A DNA stretch of 5,723 bases, from positions 1,891-7,613 of the forward strand of contig DHWM01000042.1 in assembly GCA_002413185.1 (NCBI GenBank), in the 5' to 3' direction. Position 1 is the first letter of the stretch, and the number at the start of each line of letters is the position of its first letter. The notes beneath the pieces were generated by a model. It was not told where the DNA came from and searched no databases. It saw only the letters and a program-made list of their open reading frames with translations. This document shows, piece after piece, positions 1 through 5,723 of the stretch. The translations under genes and the position numbers were made by a program. Source of the stretch: Actinobacteria bacterium UBA5182 (lineage in GTDB: Bacteria > Actinomycetota > UBA4738).

Positions 1-1
1 C

Positions 2-1912
2 TCGTCGGCAGAGGGCGATCTGAGTGCCGCGCTTGCCCTGTCCGAAGACACAGGGGACGAACGCAGCACGGCGGCCACGCGACACAACCTGACCCTGCTC
101 GAGACGGCCGCTCGGCCGGAACCCCCACGGGCTCACGGTCCTCACGTGCCGCGCCGTACGCCGACGCGTTGGCTGCGCTGGACGGCGCTCAAGGTGATGC
201 TGCTGATCCTGGCGCTGCTCGTGCCGGTCTCCCTGTTCCTGTTGCGCAATGCGCCTGAGAAGGGACTGGAGATCAACCCCACAAAGGTGTCCTTCGGTGA
301 GCAGATGGTCGGTACGTCTCGAGTCCAGGACGTCACCGTGCAGAACGCGGGAACCATGCCGGTGTCCCTCGCGATCAGGCAGCCCGAGCTGCCGGACTTC
401 AAGGTAGTATTGCGTACCTGCGCCGACGTCCTCAAGGGCGACAGCAGCTGCTCGATCCGGGTGCAGTTCAACCCCACCGCAACGGGCACCCGGAGCACCA
501 CCCTTACGATCCTCAAGAACGCCTCGACCGCTGCCGGCAGGCTGCCTATCGAGGGTGTGGGAACCCCTCCGGCCAAGGGGAGCTCGATCCAGTTCAGCCG
601 TGACAGCCTCACCTTCGGCCGAACGACCGTGGGACGCAGCACGAACCAGTCCCTCAGGATCACGAACAGCGGCCGGGATCCCCTGACCATCTCGAAGGTG
701 TCCATCTGGCCGAACCTCTTGGACTTCGGGATCCGGTCGAACTGCCTTTCCGACCCACTCGAGCCCGGGAGGAGCTGCACGGTGACCATGACCTTCACGC
801 CGACGGCGGCGGGCAGCCGGAAGGCCGCGCTCAAGATCTGGGACAACGCGCTCGGGAGCCCTCACCAGGTCCCTATCATTGGCGTCGGCCTGGCGGCTGC
901 GGGGCAGGGCGTGGCCAACGTGAGTCCCAGCAGCATCTCGTTCGGAGACGTCCCGGTGGGGGGTTCGATCACCCAGATCATCCACGTCCGCAACGCCGGG
1001 ACGGCGACCCTCACGATCCAGAGCGTCTTCACCGAGCCTCACTCGGACTTCGCCTCCCGGATGTGTGGGCGGACCCCTCTGCCTCTGCGCCTCAGCCCGG
1101 GCGGCACGTGCTCCATCACGGTCACGTTCACCCCGCGTGCTCCAGGGCAGCGCACCGGGACCCTCACCATCGCCGAGACCGGTGGTCAGCAGTCGGTCCC
1201 CCTCGAGGGGAACGGAGTGGCCCCCGACGTGACGGGGGGACGGGCGATCAGCCTCCAGCCCCGTTCGCTCGATTTCTCACAGCAGGTCGTGGGGGGGACC
1301 AGCGCCCCACAGACCATCCTCGTGAGGAACGAGGGATCGGCGTCACTGAGGGTCCGCTCGGTCCACGCCTCGTCGCGGTCGACGTTCTCCGTCCGGAACG
1401 CCTGCTCCACCGTCGGGCCCAGTGGGTCCTGCCGGCTGACGGTCACGTTCTCTCCGCACGCCGCGGGGGTGGTCACCGGCACCATTTCGATCATCGACGA
1501 CGCGCCGGGCAGTCCTCATACGGTTGGAGTGATGGGGACGGGGATCCTGCAATCCCCGCTGCCTCCGAGCCTCAGCCCCAACAGTCTGGACTTCGGGACC
1601 CTGCCCGTCGGCAGCGTCAGCGTCACGCAGCAGATCACCGTGACGAGCACCGGGTCCGGGTCCGTACCGATGACCATTCAGCAGGACCCCACGGTTACGG
1701 GAGCCGGATTCTCCCTGGACCCATTCACCACGACCTGCCAGGCCGGCATGCAGCTGAGCCCCGGAGCAACCTGCTACATCGGGATCGTGTTCGCGCCCGC
1801 GTCGCCGGGTTCCGCGGCGGGCACGCTCTACGTGTACGACGATGCGCTCGGGAGCCCGCAGACCGTGGGTTTGAGCGGCAACGGGGTCGCGCCGCCGCCC
1901 CCCAGCCCGTAG
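2..1912 (+). CDS. Membrane-anchored protein with five ASH / choice-of-anchor D domains (5' partial)
   Basis: The frame is open from the window edge to TAG at 1910-1912. A GTG at 146 could be called as the start, but no Shine-Dalgarno precedes it and the 48 upstream codons read like protein, including a TPR-like stretch (GDLSAALALSEDTGDE, then NLTLLE), so the gene probably begins before the window. Counting from the 146 codon: a basic stretch (residues 2-16) precedes one hydrophobic helix (17-33), predicting N-terminus inside and the rest outside. Five beta-rich repeats of about 100 residues follow (41-140, 146-248, 256-358, 367-466, 474-580). Each has the ASH pattern: an early 'LxFG' or similar, 'VxNxG' or similar, a Cys pair before 'xVxFxP', and a closing 'GxG'. 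The protein ends in PPPPSP with no C-terminal anchor. ASH domains are binding or scaffold modules; the ligand here is unknown and I see no catalytic domain. The next gene converges on it. Confidence 0.85.
   Translation, partial: SSAEGDLSAALALSEDTGDERSTAATRHNLTLLETAARPEPPRAHGPHVPRRTPTRWLRWTALKVMLLILALLVPVSLFLLRNAPEKGLEINPTKVSFGEQMVGTSRVQDVTVQNAGTMPVSLAIRQPELPDFKVVLRTCADVLKGDSSCSIRVQFNPTATGTRSTTLTILKNASTAAGRLPIEGVGTPPAKGSSIQFSRDSLTFGRTTVGRSTNQSLRITNSGRDPLTISKVSIWPNLLDFGIRSNCLSDPLEPGRSCTVTMTFTPTAAGSRKAALKIWDNALGSPHQVPIIGVGLAAAGQGVANVSPSSISFGDVPVGGSITQIIHVRNAGTATLTIQSVFTEPHSDFASRMCGRTPLPLRLSPGGTCSITVTFTPRAPGQRTGTLTIAETGGQQSVPLEGNGVAPDVTGGRAISLQPRSLDFSQQVVGGTSAPQTILVRNEGSASLRVRSVHASSRSTFSVRNACSTVGPSGSCRLTVTFSPHAAGVVTGTISIIDDAPGSPHTVGVMGTGILQSPLPPSLSPNSLDFGTLPVGSVSVTQQITVTSTGSGSVPMTIQQDPTVTGAGFSLDPFTTTCQAGMQLSPGATCYIGIVFAPASPGSAAGTLYVYDDALGSPQTVGLSGNGVAPPPPSP
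266..1885 (+). repeat. Five tandem ASH-type domain repeats within the CDS
   Basis: Protein-level tandem repeats at about 266-565, 581-889, 911-1219, 1244-1543 and 1565-1885. All share the closing 'GVG/GNG/GTG' element and a Cys pair: C92/C102, C200/C211, C307/C322, C420/C429 and C531/C543, counted from the GTG at 146. Repeats 2, 4 and 5 also share a 'D(N/D)AxGSP' turn. At DNA level the copies have diverged. One residual identity is the 14-base stretch GCGCTCGGGAGCCC at 848-861 and again at 1844-1857, in repeats 2 and 5. Old internal duplication is the simplest reading. Confidence 0.8.
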
Positions 1913-1960
1913 GGCGGGCCGTCTCGGTCGTAGCCGCGTTCAGGTCGGCAGCCGAAGGGC

Positions 1961-2566
1961 CTACGTGAGGGTGATCGTTCCCTCCATGCCTTCCTCGCGG
2001 TGATAGGCGCACACGAACGTGTAGGTGGAGGGCTCCAACGCGGACAGCTCAACACTACTGGTCTCACCCGGCTCAACGTCCACGTCGATGTCAGTGTCCT
2101 CGATCGAGAAGTTGTGCGTGTGCATGCCGAGGTTCGAGACGGCGAGGGCGTCTCCGACCTTCACGGTGATGTCGCGGGGCTGGAAGAAGTTGTCGTGCAT
2201 CTTGATCTTCAGCTCCGACCACTCAGGCTGCGTCCGGGGCGGCACCGGAGCCCCGGCCGAGGTTGAATCGAAGGGCCCGCGGTCATCCGCCTGGGGGGAG
2301 TAGGCGGTCTGGGAGCCGTCGGTGGGCCCGAAAGAGTCGTCGCCGACCGGAGTCCCGACGGAGGAGCCAGGGAGGCCCGCGGCCGCCAGCTGCTCGTCGG
2401 TGCAGCCGTTGGTCTTGGTCAGCTGGACGGCTTCCTCCCATCGCGCGTTCGCGGCGTCGAGCTCTTCCTTGAGGCGCCTCGCTTCCTCGGCGGCCCGCAC
2501 GACCTGCAGTAGCAGGTAGTCCTGGTACTGGGCCAGGGTCATCTCCACGGTCACCTTCTCGTCCAT
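1961..2566 (-). CDS. Cupredoxin (type-1 copper) protein with N-terminal helical segment, no signal peptide
   Basis: A 201-residue protein. The C-terminal domain (about 117-201) is a plastocyanin-like cupredoxin: 'MHTHNFSI' supplies His151 (His149 nearby), and 'CAYHREEGM' gives Cys186, His189 and Met194 in the C-x2-H-x4-M spacing of blue copper sites. 'VKVGD' and 'VEPGETSSVEL' are typical strands of the fold. Such proteins bind one copper ion and usually carry electrons outside the cytoplasm. Residues 1-50 form a charged amphipathic helix with coiled-coil character (VVRAAEEARRLKEELDAANA). Residues 66-115 are a Gly/Ser/Pro/Asp-rich linker, and there is an extra Cys at 55. ATG at 2566 is preceded by GGAAGAAGGGACGC, an acceptable ribosome binding site. 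The frame stays open upstream to 2893, but that part is Arg/Pro-rich, has no hydrophobic signal and would overlap the divergent gene. No Sec, Tat or lipoprotein signal is visible, so the location is unclear and the electron partner unknown. Confidence 0.87.
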   Translation of the reverse strand: MDEKVTVEMTLAQYQDYLLLQVVRAAEEARRLKEELDAANARWEEAVQLTKTNGCTDEQLAAAGLPGSSVGTPVGDDSFGPTDGSQTAYSPQADDRGPFDSTSAGAPVPPRTQPEWSELKIKMHDNFFQPRDITVKVGDALAVSNLGMHTHNFSIEDTDIDVDVEPGETSSVELSALEPSTYTFVCAYHREEGMEGTITLT

Positions 2567-2777
2567 GCGTCCCTTCTTCCGTACTGGCGGCCCGCGCCGG
2601 GCTCCGCGCCCACGCGACGGCGATACAACGATGCGCTTGCATCTTATGACCTGGCGGGGCAGCCGGGCCACGCGGGCGGTAAGCCCGAAGAGAGCCTCGC
2701 GTTCGCCGTCGATCGCCCATATCCGGGATCCGGTCGAGCTGCTTCGACTGATGGTGGCGATCGCGTACGCTGTCGGA
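2567..2777. promoter_or_regulatory. Divergent intergenic region between cupredoxin and glycosyltransferase
   Basis: This 211-bp stretch separates two divergent starts and should hold promoters for both. Its least GC-rich part is about 2621-2650. On the minus strand that part contains TAAGAT (2646-2641), a possible -10 for the cupredoxin gene, but no recognisable -35 stands at the right distance. Other visible elements are a short direct repeat ATCCGG-G-ATCCGG near 2720-2733 and an inverted repeat GTCGA-N6-TCGAC at 2733-2748. The in-frame extension of the glycosyltransferase through this region is Arg/Ser-rich and does not resemble the family's N-terminus. Confidence 0.5.
2571..2580 (-). promoter_or_regulatory. 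Ribosome binding site deciding the cupredoxin start
   Basis: On the minus strand GGAAGAAGGG lies 4 bases before ATG 2566. The purine-rich GAAGGG core is a moderate Shine-Dalgarno match with slightly short spacing. It favours the 201-residue form over longer in-frame versions that could start as far up as 2893. Confidence 0.5.
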
Positions 2778-2780
2778 GTG
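2743..2780 (+). promoter_or_regulatory. Candidate promoter giving a leaderless glycosyltransferase transcript
   Basis: TACGCT at 2766-2771 fits the TAnnnT form of a -10 element. It lies 6 bases before GTG 2778, so transcription would begin at or next to the start codon. TTCGAC at 2743-2748 stands exactly 17 bases upstream of it but is a weak -35. No Shine-Dalgarno precedes GTG 2778, which agrees with leaderless initiation, common in Actinomycetota. The match is short and could be chance. Confidence 0.3.
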
Positions 2781-3992
2781 ACGCGTCCTCGAGCACGTGC
2801 CTCCCGTCCGATCTCCGGAGGAAGGGGCGGGGAGCGACACGCGACGCCCGCCGTCCTTCTGGTTGGGGAGGGCCCGCCCAGGGCGGGAGGCATCCCGACC
2901 TTCCTCGCGCATCTTCGCTCGGACCCGTGGCTGAACGAACGCGTCGAGCTCGATTACCTGAACACCACTCACGACCGCGGCAGGCAGCCGGGCGCCGCCA
3001 CCCTGGCCAATGTGCGATTGGCCCTGCGCCACACATTGACGGTGTTGCGGCGGGCCCGTCGAGTCGATCTCGTGCACCTCAACCTGGCTCCGGCGCCGGC
3101 GCTCCCGCTCCTTCGAGCGGTCGCGCTGTCGCTCGCGGCGAGGGCCGGCGGCGCCAGGGTCATCCTCCACGCGCACACCGGCCGGTTGGAAGCGTGCTTG
3201 CACTCCCGCCTCTACCGCGTCCTGTTTCCTCTCGCCCTGCGAGCCGCCGACCTGTTCGTGGTGGTTTCGCGGCCGGCCGAGGGGGCTGCCCGCCGCTTCG
3301 GAGGCAACGTGGCTCGCCTCGAGAACGGGGTGGACCCGGCCGAGTTCGGACTCGACCTTCGGGGAACCCGTCCCGTCCTCATGGCCTTCGTGGGGACCGT
3401 GTGCGAGCGCAAGGGCCTCATCGATCTGCGTGACGCTCTGGTTCGGGTCGGGCAGTGCCACGAATCCGGGGGGTCGCTCCGGGTCGTCGTGGCCGGGGAC
3501 GGGGCCCAGGAAGGACCGGGAGCGTTCGAGCGCGTGAAGGAAGCCTACCGGGAAGTGCCCGGCGTGGAGTTCGCCGGGCGGCTGGGCAGGCAAGCAATTG
3601 TTCGCCTCCTCGAGGAGGCGAACATCTTCTGCCTGCCCTCCCATTGGGAGGGGTTCCCGCTGTCGCTGCTCGAGGCCATGGCGGCCGGAACCGCCGTTAT
3701 CGCGACGAGTGTGGGCGACGTCAGCGCGATGCTGGACGGCGGCCGGGCGGGGGTCCTGGTTCCTCCGCACGACCCCGGTCGGCTCGCTGAAGCGATCGAG
3801 CGGCTAGCGACGGATCCTGGCGAACGGCGTCGGCTGGGAAGCACTGCCAAAGCACGCGTGCAGGCCCACTACCAGCGGCGGCACACGGTGGAGACGCTGT
3901 ACCGCACGTATCTGACGGTGCTGAGCACGTCAACGGGCGAGGGCGCGTCGCGGGCCCGGGCGAGGGCGCGATCGGCCCCTCATTCGACGTAG
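2778..3992 (+). CDS. GT-B glycosyltransferase, family 4
   Basis: A 404-residue protein from GTG 2778, close to the usual GT4 length. It transfers a sugar from a nucleotide-sugar donor to an acceptor, normally on the cytoplasmic membrane face in glycan or glycolipid synthesis. The N-terminal Rossmann half (about 24-180) has the Gly-rich loop 'GPPRAGGIPTF' (32-42), 'DLVHLNL' (97-103) and 'HAHTG' (131-135). The linker is 'LENGVDPAEF' (181-190). The C-terminal donor half starts at 'FVGTVCERKGL' (204-214), where Arg211 and Lys212 match the diphosphate-binding pair. It carries 'GRLGRQAIVRLLEEANIF' (267-284) and the EX7E motif, Glu291 and Glu299, in 'HWEGFPLSLLEAMAAGTAV'. The C-terminus (about 384-404) is a basic Arg/Ala tail. 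No signal or transmembrane helix is seen. The start is uncertain: ATG 2751 and ATG 2631 are in frame but lack a ribosome site and add atypical sequence. Donor and acceptor cannot be read from sequence. The gene ends inside the convergent phosphohydrolase gene. Confidence 0.9.
   Translation: MTRPRARASRPISGGRGGERHATPAVLLVGEGPPRAGGIPTFLAHLRSDPWLNERVELDYLNTTHDRGRQPGAATLANVRLALRHTLTVLRRARRVDLVHLNLAPAPALPLLRAVALSLAARAGGARVILHAHTGRLEACLHSRLYRVLFPLALRAADLFVVVSRPAEGAARRFGGNVARLENGVDPAEFGLDLRGTRPVLMAFVGTVCERKGLIDLRDALVRVGQCHESGGSLRVVVAGDGAQEGPGAFERVKEAYREVPGVEFAGRLGRQAIVRLLEEANIFCLPSHWEGFPLSLLEAMAAGTAVIATSVGDVSAMLDGGRAGVLVPPHDPGRLAEAIERLATDPGERRRLGSTAKARVQAHYQRRHTVETLYRTYLTVLSTSTGEGASRARARARSAPHST
3599..3624. 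repeat. Perfect 26-bp palindrome inside the glycosyltransferase gene
   Basis: The 13-base arm TGTTCGCCTCCTC (3599-3611) is followed directly by its exact reverse complement (3612-3624), centred on a CTCGAG hexamer. All 13 pairs match. It encodes part of 'IVRLLEEANI'. Leu-Leu-Glu-Glu written as CTC CTC GAG GAG is itself palindromic, so 12 of the 26 bases follow from common codons; the outer seven base pairs need a further explanation or chance. Confidence 0.8.
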
Positions 3993-5599
3993 CCGAGGCC
4001 CCTGAGCTGTTCCTCGATCGCCGCTTCCTCCTCCTTGGAGAACGGATAGTCGGCCGGGCTAACGTGTTTCGGCGGGGCGTCGATGGAAGACACGGGCCGA
4101 GCGGCGACCTCCGCACTCAGCACCTCCTCCACCACGCGGCCGTCGAGGTCCCGCGGCACCGGCAGGCTGGCCAGGTGAAAGGTGGTGGGAAGCACATCTA
4201 CGATGTCCAGGCCCGATGACAGCTGGCCCGGGCGAACAGCCGGGCCGGCTGCGATGAAAATCCCGTCGCTGTGGTGGTACCCCCAGGGACGGTCGCGGTG
4301 ATCCGTGAGGGGTCCGGTGGCGGCAAGGGTGTCGCTCAGCTCGTACCGCTGGTCCCGGCACATCAGGAAGAGGTGGGGCGCGCGACCGGCGTGCGGCCCG
4401 TGGATCACCTCGGCGCGGAGCACGATCCGAGTGGTGATGGGCTGGCCGTCCGATGGATCCACGAGGTCGCTGAACCGCTCGGTCAGTTCGGCTTCCAGGC
4501 GACCGACTTCGAGCGGGTCGACGATGCCTTCGGCCATCACGCCTCGCTCGTTGATGTGGACGCCCTGCTCGGACACCTGTGACGCGAACGCCTTCGTCTT
4601 TCCCCACACGATCCTCTGTCCCACGCCTGCCTTCAGCCTCAGCAGAAGCCACCGGGGCAACATGCGGCGGCTGGCACGCTGGATCGATCCAGAGACCAAT
4701 CGGGAACGCGTCAGGCGGCTCACCGAAGGGAGCGTCAGGTACCCCCACTGGTGCAGGAGGAGATTGACGTTGAGCGTCTTCTCCCACGGACCGAAGCCGT
4801 GATCGGACACCACAACGACGTGGCCGTCGGTCCCGGCCCACTCCGCCAGGTCCCGCACGGCGCGGTCGAGTTCGGCGAAGTAGCTGAGGGCACGGTCCCG
4901 AACCTCCGTCCCCTCGGGACTCGTGTACCACGACGATCCCTCGACGACGTACTGGTAATGCAGGTGCATGAGCCGATCGGGTCCCTCGAAGACGGCGAAC
5001 ACGTACTCGACGTCGGTCTCCTCCAGCAGGGCCGCCAGCACCTTTCGCCGCAGGGCCTGCACCCGCTCGATCTCCGAAACGACAGCAGGTTGGCGCCAGT
5101 CCTTCTCGTAGTTGACTTGCGTGTCGACCGGGTAGTGCCTTCCACCGACTCTTTCCACCAAACGTCCGACGGACGGGTCGGAGGCGAAGTTGCGGAGCTC
5201 CGGTTGAGTCCATCCTGCCGCCAACCCGCCGGAAACCATGAAGCCGTCAACCGTGGCCGGCGGATAGGTCATCGGGACATTGAACGTGCCCACCCTGATG
5301 CTCATCTCGTTCAGGTAGGCCCATATGGTCGGGGCATCGATCATCCCGGAATGGGCGATGGCCGACGCATCCTGTGGGGTGTTGGCCAGGAAGCCGAAGA
5401 TGCCGTGGCGACCGGGGTTCACCCCCGTGGCCATGGACACCCACGCCGGCGGCGTGTAGGTCGGAACCGTCGATCGCAGGACCGCCGCGATCCCCCGGTT
5501 CCGCAGGGTGGCGAGGGCGGGCATCGCGCCGGCATCGATCATCGGGTCGAGGACCCGATACGTGGCCCCGTCCAGACCGATCAGAGCTACGCGGGTCAC
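3980..5599 (-). CDS. Alkaline-phosphatase-superfamily phosphohydrolase/phosphodiesterase (COG3379-like)
   Basis: A 539-residue metalloenzyme of the type I phosphodiesterase/nucleotide pyrophosphatase group, which cleaves phosphate mono- or diesters with two metal ions, usually zinc. All expected ligands are visible: Asp10 in 'ALIGLDGAT', the nucleophile Thr49 in 'PTYTPPAW' followed by 'TGVNPGRHGIFGF', Asp208 and His212 in 'EGPDRLMHLH', Asp266-His267 in 'VVVSDHGFGPW', and His443 in 'YHHSDGIFIAAGP'. Between the last two lies the family's insert: a basic helix-rich stretch (about 292-332), then 'WGKTKAFA', 'HINERG' and 'GIVDPLE'. The C-terminus ends 'EEQLRGLGYVE', a tail usual in this family. 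GTG 5599 is chosen because GGAGGAGG stands 9 bases before it; a longer form from GTG 5665 has no ribosome site. No signal peptide or transmembrane helix is seen, so the enzyme is predicted cytosolic, perhaps bound to the membrane through the basic stretch. Relatives often lie near polysaccharide genes, as here. The substrate is unknown. Confidence 0.88.
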   Translation of the reverse strand: MTRVALIGLDGATYRVLDPMIDAGAMPALATLRNRGIAAVLRSTVPTYTPPAWVSMATGVNPGRHGIFGFLANTPQDASAIAHSGMIDAPTIWAYLNEMSIRVGTFNVPMTYPPATVDGFMVSGGLAAGWTQPELRNFASDPSVGRLVERVGGRHYPVDTQVNYEKDWRQPAVVSEIERVQALRRKVLAALLEETDVEYVFAVFEGPDRLMHLHYQYVVEGSSWYTSPEGTEVRDRALSYFAELDRAVRDLAEWAGTDGHVVVVSDHGFGPWEKTLNVNLLLHQWGYLTLPSVSRLTRSRLVSGSIQRASRRMLPRWLLLRLKAGVGQRIVWGKTKAFASQVSEQGVHINERGVMAEGIVDPLEVGRLEAELTERFSDLVDPSDGQPITTRIVLRAEVIHGPHAGRAPHLFLMCRDQRYELSDTLAATGPLTDHRDRPWGYHHSDGIFIAAGPAVRPGQLSSGLDIVDVLPTTFHLASLPVPRDLDGRVVEEVLSAEVAARPVSSIDAPPKHVSPADYPFSKEEEAAIEEQLRGLGYVE

Positions 5600-5608
5600 G
5601 ACGCAGAA

Positions 5609-5616
5609 CCTCCTCC
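5609..5616 (-). promoter_or_regulatory. Strong Shine-Dalgarno of the phosphohydrolase gene
   Basis: GGAGGAGG on the minus strand lies 9 bases before GTG 5599. It is the best ribosome binding site in the window and fixes the start of the 539-residue protein over the longer in-frame option at 5665. Confidence 0.8.
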
Positions 5617-5668
5617 GGAGCGTGAGCCTCTTGTGGAAGGGACTTCTACCCGAGCGGTGGGACACGTA

Positions 5669-5699
5669 AGGATACGCGGTCGGCCGGCCTTCCCCTCAA
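5669..5699 (-). promoter_or_regulatory. Weak promoter candidate for the phosphohydrolase gene
   Basis: On the minus strand TTGAGG (5699-5694) and TATCCT (5674-5669) resemble -35 and -10 boxes. The 19-base spacer is longer than optimal and contains the palindrome GGCCGGCC. The implied leader is roughly 60 bases. The rest of 5600-5723 shows no gene on either strand that I can support. Confidence 0.25.
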
Positions 5700-5723
5700 G
5701 CTAAGTCCTCTGGCTCGTAAGTT

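Noticed and set aside
142..846. Minus-strand open frame of 234 codons opposite gene 1
   Set aside because: It mirrors the ASH coding frame, has no recognisable domain and no ribosome site; long antisense frames are expected in GC-rich DNA.
1904..1960. Possible terminator between the convergent genes 1 and 2
   Set aside because: Only a 4-bp stem GCCC-GTA-GGGC at 1905-1915 is visible, with no T run on either side; too weak to call.
2565..2777. Longer glycosyltransferase starting at ATG 2565
   Set aside because: That ATG overlaps the cupredoxin start codon on the other strand, has no ribosome site, and adds an Arg-rich stretch unlike GT4 N-termini.
2283..3770. Minus-strand open frame of 495 codons opposite the glycosyltransferase
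   Set aside because: It runs through the divergent region and the cupredoxin gene in another frame, with low-complexity Arg/Gly/Pro/His composition. The sense GT4 protein has clear motifs.
4679..4692. Perfect 14-bp palindrome CTGGATCGATCCAG in the phosphohydrolase gene
   Set aside because: It is short enough to arise by chance in GC-rich coding DNA, and nothing around it suggests a site.
5600..5665. Longer phosphohydrolase starting at GTG 5665
   Set aside because: It has no ribosome site and adds an Arg-rich segment without a hydrophobic signal; GTG 5599 has a strong Shine-Dalgarno at good spacing.
4751..5704. Plus-strand open frame of 317 codons opposite the phosphohydrolase
   Set aside because: It is a shadow frame rich in Arg, Gly and His with no motif; the minus-strand protein is complete and well supported.

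Overview
The window is GC-rich bacterial chromosomal DNA. The codons favour G or C in the third position, two starts are GTG, and antisense frames stay open for long stretches, as usual in such DNA. This fits Actinomycetota or another high-GC soil lineage such as Chloroflexota; no marker in the window settles the phylum. I see no rRNA, tRNA, CRISPR array, insertion sequence or phage gene.

Four protein genes fill the window in alternating orientation (+, -, +, -), so none forms an operon with another. (1) 2-1912 (+) is the 3' part of a gene that starts before the window. It encodes a short TPR-like cytoplasmic stretch, one transmembrane helix and five tandem ASH / 'choice-of-anchor D' immunoglobulin-like domains, predicted to lie outside the membrane. 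(2) 1961-2566 (-) encodes a 201-residue cupredoxin with complete type-1 copper ligands. It has an N-terminal helical, coiled-coil-like segment and no signal peptide. (3) 2778-3992 (+) encodes a GT-B fold, family 4 glycosyltransferase. (4) 3980-5599 (-) encodes a 539-residue alkaline-phosphatase-superfamily phosphohydrolase or phosphodiesterase (COG3379-like) with every metal ligand present and no signal peptide.

Genes 1 and 2 converge with 48 bp between them. Genes 2 and 3 diverge from a 211-bp intergenic region that must hold both promoters. Genes 3 and 4 converge and overlap tail to tail by 13 bp. The last 124 bp are the leader of gene 4, with a strong ribosome binding site and a weak promoter candidate.

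The most plausible shared theme, by inference, is the cell envelope: a membrane-anchored surface protein, a sugar transferase for surface glycans or glycolipids, and a cytosolic AP-superfamily enzyme of a kind often found near polysaccharide genes. The cupredoxin does not fit this neatly. I found no clear new defence or mobile system. The points most worth a second look are the cupredoxin without export signal, the TPR-TM-ASH architecture, a perfect 26-bp palindrome inside the glycosyltransferase gene, and a possible leaderless start for that gene.
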